Part shown: positions 6,427-9,361 of the stretch, piece after piece
Layout of the letters: each line of letters opens with the position of its first letter
How positions within the stretch are numbered: the first letter of the stretch is position 1
NCBI GenBank assembly: GCA_002733485.1
Contig: NVVU01000008.1
Location: forward strand, 1 to 9,361
Length of the DNA: 9,361 nucleotides
Direction: 5' to 3'
Origin: Robiginitomaculum sp.
GTDB lineage: Bacteria; Pseudomonadota; Alphaproteobacteria; Caulobacterales; Maricaulaceae
Notes under the pieces: model-generated
The model's input: the letters and a program-made list of their open reading frames with translations, nothing else
The model's database searches: none
What the model was told of the DNA's origin: nothing
Position numbers and translations under genes: made by a program

Positions 6427-7416
6427 GTGAGTGATACAGGACTGACATACACAGCGGGCCATGATTTGGCAGAGCCCCGTGATTTCATCCAGTTGATGAA
6501 GCCGAGGGTGATGTCCTTGGTGGTCTTCACCGCGTTTGTTGGTCTTGTTGCTGCCCCTGCGGACATGAACCCCATTCTGGCGCTGGTCTCGGTCTTTGCC
6601 ATTGCGCTGGGGGCTGGGGCTTCTGGCGCGTTGAACATGTGGTTCGATGCCGATATTGACGCTAAAATGCGCCGCACCAAATTGCGCCCCATTCCATCGG
6701 GCCGGGTGCGCGGGCGCTCTGCGCTGGCCTTTGGTCTGATTATGGCCGTAATCTCGGTGGTAAGCCTGGGGGCGGCGGCTAACTATATGGCGGCCATGTT
6801 TCTGGCCTTTACGATTTTCTTTTATGCCGTGATTTACACGATGGTGCTGAAACGCCATACGCCGCACAATATCGTTATTGGTGGTGCCGCCGGAGCATTT
6901 CCGCCCATGATCGGCTGGATTGCTGCCACCGGCAGTGTGGATATGAATGCTGTCATTATGTTCGGCATTATTTTTCTCTGGACACCCCCGCATTTCTGGG
7001 CGCTGGCGCTCTATAAGGCTGGCGATTATGAAAAAGCCGGTGTGCCGATGTTACCTGTGGTGGCCGGTGCCAAAGTGACCCGTCGTCAGATTATGTTCTA
7101 CACGCTGGCGCTAAGCGCCATGGCGCTGGCACCGGCCGTGACGGGCCTTGGTGGCCTGCTCTATGCCGTGGTTGCTGGTGTGCTCAGCCTGGCCTTTGTG
7201 GCGCTGTCCGTTCGTGTATTGCGCAGCCGCGCTGGTGATGGAGATGAGGAAGCCGCCGCCGGAGGAGCAGACCTTTATGAGGTGCGCAAGGGTGACAAGG
7301 CGGCCCGTGATTTGTTCGGGTTTTCCATTCTGTATCTGTTTGCCTTGTTTTCAGCCCTTTTGGCGGAACATGGCTTGGGGTTGTATAAGGGCATCATCAT
7401 CGGAAGTGGCTTATGA
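6427..7416 (+). CDS. ctaB: Protohaem IX farnesyltransferase (haem O synthase)
   Basis: The 329-residue product is a UbiA-superfamily prenyltransferase of the inner membrane. It transfers a farnesyl group from farnesyl diphosphate to haem B, making haem O, the precursor of haem A for CoxA. The first aspartate-rich motif is intact: N70, D74 and D78, then MRRT and RP at 81-88, the family's diphosphate/magnesium site. The second motif region lies around D200-Y201-E202 with KAGVPMLP after it, and a conserved TPPHFW occurs at 186-191. About eight or nine transmembrane helices are expected. The start is GTG at 6427, supported by GAGGT 6 nt upstream and by the alignment of the N-terminal MKPRVM. A 20-residue acidic, glycine-rich stretch at about 269-285 is a soluble loop. 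The stop overlaps the next start as ATGA. Confidence 0.96.
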   Translation: MSDTGLTYTAGHDLAEPRDFIQLMKPRVMSLVVFTAFVGLVAAPADMNPILALVSVFAIALGAGASGALNMWFDADIDAKMRRTKLRPIPSGRVRGRSALAFGLIMAVISVVSLGAAANYMAAMFLAFTIFFYAVIYTMVLKRHTPHNIVIGGAAGAFPPMIGWIAATGSVDMNAVIMFGIIFLWTPPHFWALALYKAGDYEKAGVPMLPVVAGAKVTRRQIMFYTLALSAMALAPAVTGLGGLLYAVVAGVLSLAFVALSVRVLRSRAGDGDEEAAAGGADLYEVRKGDKAARDLFGFSILYLFALFSALLAEHGLGLYKGIIIGSGL

Positions 7417-7577
7417 GCAACGAAAAAATCGAATATATCACCCCTACCGAGGCGCAAAAATCCGCCCGGCGCAATCGTAATATTGCTATCGGGCTGGGTC
7501 TTGCCGCCTTTAGTGCGCTGGCCTTTGTGGTCACGCTGATCCGCATACACGAGAATATCAATGCCTCAATCTCCTGA
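7413..7577 (+). CDS. CoxF-like small membrane protein
   Basis: This 54-residue ORF starts at an ATG overlapping the ctaB stop by 4 nt and ends 17 nt inside ctaG. The N-terminal half is polar and ends in a basic cluster (ARRNRN, 18-23); a single transmembrane helix spans about 24-43; a short polar tail follows. The basic N-terminus predicts N-in, C-out topology. A small single-helix protein with this basic-then-hydrophobic pattern is usual between ctaB and ctaG in alphaproteobacteria, where it is often called CoxF or left as hypothetical. Its precise role is unproven; position suggests oxidase assembly. Because ctaG begins inside it, its translation probably couples that of ctaG. It is real by position, overlap and membrane pattern, but too short for firm homology by eye. 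Confidence 0.8.
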   Translation: MSNEKIEYITPTEAQKSARRNRNIAIGLGLAAFSALAFVVTLIRIHENINASIS

Positions 7578-8157
7578 TAAATCCTCACGAAACAAGCGGT
7601 TTCTGATCGGCTTTTCCGCTTTGGCTTTGGCCATGGTGGGGGCTGGTTATGCCTCGGTGCCGCTTTATAATATTTTCTGCAAGGTCACCGGCTATGGTGG
7701 TACTACGCAAACGGCGGATGTTGGCGCAGACGAAGTGCTGGACCGTATGGTCACCATCCGCTTTGACGCCACCGTGGCCCATGGGCTGGACTGGGAGTTT
7801 CGTCCCGAACAGCTGGAACAGAAAATCCATATTGGTGAGAACAGCCTGGCGAAATATCGTGCAGTCAATCATTCAGACAAGCCGATAACGGGCATGGCCA
7901 GCTATAATATTACACCGCAAAAGGCGGGAGTGTATTTCGTCAAGCTGGAATGTTTCTGTTTTACTGAACAGACCCTGCAACCTGGCGAAAGTGTGGACAT
8001 GCCGGTGATTTATTTTGTTTCGCCGGAAATTGCCGACGATCCGCGTTTGGATGATATCAAGACGATCACGCTGTCTTACACGTTTTTTGAAAAAGAGAGC
8101 GCAGAACCAAAAAAGAGTGCGAGCCTTAAAACCGATAGCGGGAAAAGTTTGCACTAG
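7561..8157 (+). CDS. ctaG: Cytochrome c oxidase assembly protein CtaG/Cox11 (copper chaperone for CuB)
   Basis: The product, 198 residues, is a Cox11-type chaperone that delivers copper to the CuB site of subunit I. It has one transmembrane helix (about 13-34) with a short cytoplasmic N-terminus, and a periplasmic immunoglobulin-like copper domain. The copper-binding cysteines are C131 and C133 in ECFCFTEQ, and the conserved juxtamembrane cysteine is C40 (FCKVTGYGG). Further family signatures are YNITP at 115-119, MPVIYF at 147-152 and the terminal ITLSYTF at 169-175. Position 154 is serine (FVSP) where, from memory, the family usually has aspartate. A lysine- and serine-rich tail of about 20 residues after the domain looks non-conserved. 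The ATG lies 17 nt inside the upstream small gene, with only a weak ribosome site, which suggests translational coupling. Confidence 0.97.
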   Translation: MPQSPDKSSRNKRFLIGFSALALAMVGAGYASVPLYNIFCKVTGYGGTTQTADVGADEVLDRMVTIRFDATVAHGLDWEFRPEQLEQKIHIGENSLAKYRAVNHSDKPITGMASYNITPQKAGVYFVKLECFCFTEQTLQPGESVDMPVIYFVSPEIADDPRLDDIKTITLSYTFFEKESAEPKKSASLKTDSGKSLH

Positions 8158-8196
8158 GACCATGGCGGCTGGTTGCCGCAGCTTTAAGAGACAGCT

Positions 8197-8250
8197 ATGA
8201 CTTGGCTGTTATGTGTTTACCGGGGATTGATTCCTCAAAGAGACCCATAG
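8197..8250 (+). other. Short leader ORF before coxC, possibly translated
   Basis: The 102-nt gap between ctaG and coxC contains a 17-codon ORF (MTWLLCVYRGLIPQRDP). It begins at an ATG with a weak purine stretch upstream, and its TAG (8248-8250) overlaps the coxC Shine-Dalgarno. It is in the same frame as coxC, four codons upstream of the coxC start. A stop placed on a ribosome site is a usual arrangement for translational coupling, but such a short ORF may be chance. Confidence 0.2.
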
Positions 8251-8262
8251 GGGGCAACCTTG
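8249..8262 (+). promoter_or_regulatory. Ribosome binding site and TTG start codon of coxC
   Basis: AGGGGG at 8249-8254 precedes TTG at 8260 by 5 nt. The frame is closed upstream by TAG at 8248, and the three codons between (GGG, GCA, ACC) are not start codons. The next in-frame ATG would begin at residue 37, inside the first membrane helix, and would lose the conserved HDYH and PSPWP segments. TTG is therefore the only reasonable start. Confidence 0.8.
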
Positions 8263-9087
8263 TCTAGCCACGCGATTGAACATGACTATCATCTTGTGAA
8301 TCCAAGCCCATGGCCCATTGTCGGGGCCATATCCGCTTTTTTGCTTACCTTCGGCGGCGTGATTTGGATGAAGGGCTTGTTTGGCATTCCCGCAGGCACT
8401 CCCTGGATCGCCGTCCTTGGGGCGCTTGGGGTGATTTTTACAATGATTGCCTGGTGGGCTGATGTGCTGCGCGAGGGGCGCGAGGGTGATCATACGCCCG
8501 TGGTTCAACTGGCCATGCGTTATGGTATGATCCTCTTTATAGCCTCCGAAGTGATGTTCTTTGTCGGATGGTTCTGGATGTTCTTCGAAGGTGCCCTGTT
8601 TCATCAGGCCCGCATTGCCGCCGGTGTCGTGCAAGGCTTTGAGACCTGGCCGCCCGCCGGGATCGAGGCCTTTGATCCCTGGCATTTGCCTTTGGTCAAC
8701 ACGATGATCCTGCTGCTTTCGGGCACTACGGTGACCTGGGCGCACCATGCGTTGCAGCATAACGACCGTAAAGGCGCTAAAATTGGTCTGTTGCTGACCG
8801 TTTTGCTGGGGATGAGCTTTACCTTTTTCCAGGTGGTGGAATATTCCGAAGCGGGGTTCCATTTCGCCGGCAACCTTTATGGCGCTACGTTCTTTATGGC
8901 TACTGGCTTTCACGGTGCTCATGTGGTCATCGGTACGATTTTTCTGGCGGTCTGTCTGTTCCGCCTGATGGCCGGTGGGTTTACGCCTAAACAGCATTTT
9001 GGCCTCGAGGCCGCCGCCTGGTACTGGCACTTTGTTGATGTGGTATGGCTGTTCCTGTTCACCTTTATTTACGTGATTTTTGGATGA
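8260..9087 (+). CDS. coxC: Cytochrome c oxidase subunit III
   Basis: The 275-residue product is the third core subunit of aa3 oxidase, a seven-helix inner-membrane protein without redox centres. It stabilises CoxA and sustains proton uptake through the D channel. The N-terminal HDYHLV and PSPWP (8-13, 16-19), WWADV (65-69), SEVMFFVGWFW (96-106, with the conserved membrane glutamate E97), WAHHAL (160-165), FFMATGFHGAHV (211-222) and the terminal WYWHFVDVVWL (254-264) are all family hallmarks. Length is normal. It starts with TTG, unlike its neighbours, which may lower or tune its translation rate. It is separated from ctaG by 102 nt, the widest gap within the operon, and its TGA overlaps the ATG of the DUF983 gene as ATGA. 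Confidence 0.97.
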   Translation: MSSHAIEHDYHLVNPSPWPIVGAISAFLLTFGGVIWMKGLFGIPAGTPWIAVLGALGVIFTMIAWWADVLREGREGDHTPVVQLAMRYGMILFIASEVMFFVGWFWMFFEGALFHQARIAAGVVQGFETWPPAGIEAFDPWHLPLVNTMILLLSGTTVTWAHHALQHNDRKGAKIGLLLTVLLGMSFTFFQVVEYSEAGFHFAGNLYGATFFMATGFHGAHVVIGTIFLAVCLFRLMAGGFTPKQHFGLEAAAWYWHFVDVVWLFLFTFIYVIFG

Positions 9088-9361
9088 ACAAGGCGAATAT
9101 TTCGCCCATAAGCGCCGGGGTTAAGTGTGTCTGCCCGCGATGCGGGGAGGGAGCCCTTTTCAAGGGCTATCTGAAGCTCGCCGATGAATGCGAATGTTGC
9201 GGCCTGGACTATCGTTATGAAGATGCTGGTGATGGTCCGGCCAGCGTGGTAATTTTGCTGGTCGGCATTTTGGTGGTGTTTCCAGCGCTACTGGTCGAAG
9301 TTGCCTTCAAGCCTCCCCTCTGGGTGCATATTATTTTATGGTTGCCCCTGGCGACCGTTTT
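9084..9361 (+). CDS. DUF983 family zinc-motif membrane protein, partial
   Basis: An ATG overlapping the coxC stop by 4 nt opens a frame that runs to the right edge (92 codons plus 2 nt). Two CxxC pairs are visible, CPRC at 17-20 and CECC at 36-39, followed by LDY, the pattern of a small zinc-ribbon-like N-terminus. A hydrophobic segment from about 53 to 71 and a second beginning near 80 predict at least two membrane helices. This matches DUF983, commonly found directly after coxC and before SURF1 in alphaproteobacteria. Its function is not established; the location suggests a part in oxidase assembly. C15 is an additional cysteine just before the first pair. The C-terminus, perhaps 30-40 residues, is missing, and SURF1 may follow beyond the edge. 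Confidence 0.88.
   Translation, partial: MNKANISPISAGVKCVCPRCGEGALFKGYLKLADECECCGLDYRYEDAGDGPASVVILLVGILVVFPALLVEVAFKPPLWVHIILWLPLATV

Noticed and set aside
5150..6448. A 432-codon open frame on the minus strand opposite coxA
   Set aside because: It is antisense to the unmistakable coxA gene, rich in His, Gly, Arg and Gln, and without any recognisable domain. Long antisense frames are a by-product of coxA codon usage.
6145..6993. A 282-codon minus-strand frame across coxA-ctaB
   Set aside because: It overlaps two certain genes in antisense, has a low-complexity basic composition, and lacks a domain or a ribosome site.
8165..8185. GCGGC-TGGTT-GCCGC hairpin after ctaG as a terminator
   Set aside because: The stem is only 5 bp and is followed by AGCTTT rather than a U-tract, and coxC clearly belongs to the same operon.
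8227..8238. TTGATTCCTCAA as an FNR-type site before coxC
   Set aside because: The FNR core is TTGA and TCAA separated by six bases; here they are separated by four.
1..9361. CRISPR arrays, tRNA or rRNA genes, insertion sequences, toxin-antitoxin or defence genes
   Set aside because: I looked for repeated units, tRNA-like structures, transposase motifs and paired small genes and saw none; nearly all of the window is explained by the genes listed.

Overview
The window is a stretch of an alphaproteobacterial chromosome carrying the aa3-type cytochrome c oxidase operon. The evidence for Alphaproteobacteria is the gene order coxB-coxA-ctaB-small membrane protein-ctaG-coxC-DUF983, with tldD next door, and the protein sequences themselves (A1-type COX1 with a GHPEVY motif, a CtaG/Cox11 copper chaperone, a CoxF-like 54-residue protein between ctaB and ctaG). 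The order or genus cannot be fixed from this sequence. GC is moderate overall, higher in tldD and the cox genes and visibly lower in two genes between them.

Layout. Positions 1-1127 (minus strand) hold the N-terminal 375 codons of tldD, cut by the left edge. Diverging from it is a secreted M61-family metallopeptidase with a C-terminal PDZ-like domain (1260-2996, plus). Converging on that gene is a small secreted TPR protein (3072-3635, minus), and a strong hairpin lies between the two stop codons. A 260-base spacer then leads into the cox operon, all on the plus strand: coxB (3896-4750), coxA (4766-6364), ctaB (6427-7416), a 54-aa CoxF-like protein (7413-7577), ctaG (7561-8157), coxC (8260-9087) and the start of a DUF983 protein (9084 to the right edge).

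How the genes work together. CoxA, CoxB and CoxC are the three core subunits of the haem-copper oxidase that takes electrons from cytochrome c to reduce oxygen and pumps protons across the inner membrane. CtaB farnesylates haem B to haem O on the way to haem A, and CtaG delivers copper to the CuB site of CoxA. The CoxF-like and DUF983 proteins are accessory membrane proteins of uncertain role, recognised mainly by position and family pattern. Tight spacing and overlaps (ctaB/small gene 4 nt, small gene/ctaG 17 nt, coxC/DUF983 4 nt) indicate one transcript with translational coupling. TldD, the M61 peptidase and the TPR protein have no visible link to oxidase biogenesis beyond position.

I do not see an undescribed system here. 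Most of the window is a well-known operon. The points worth a second look are the low-GC M61/TPR pair sitting between tldD and coxB, possible regulatory structure in the coxB leader, a hairpin between coxA and ctaB, and the TTG start of coxC behind a short in-frame leader ORF.
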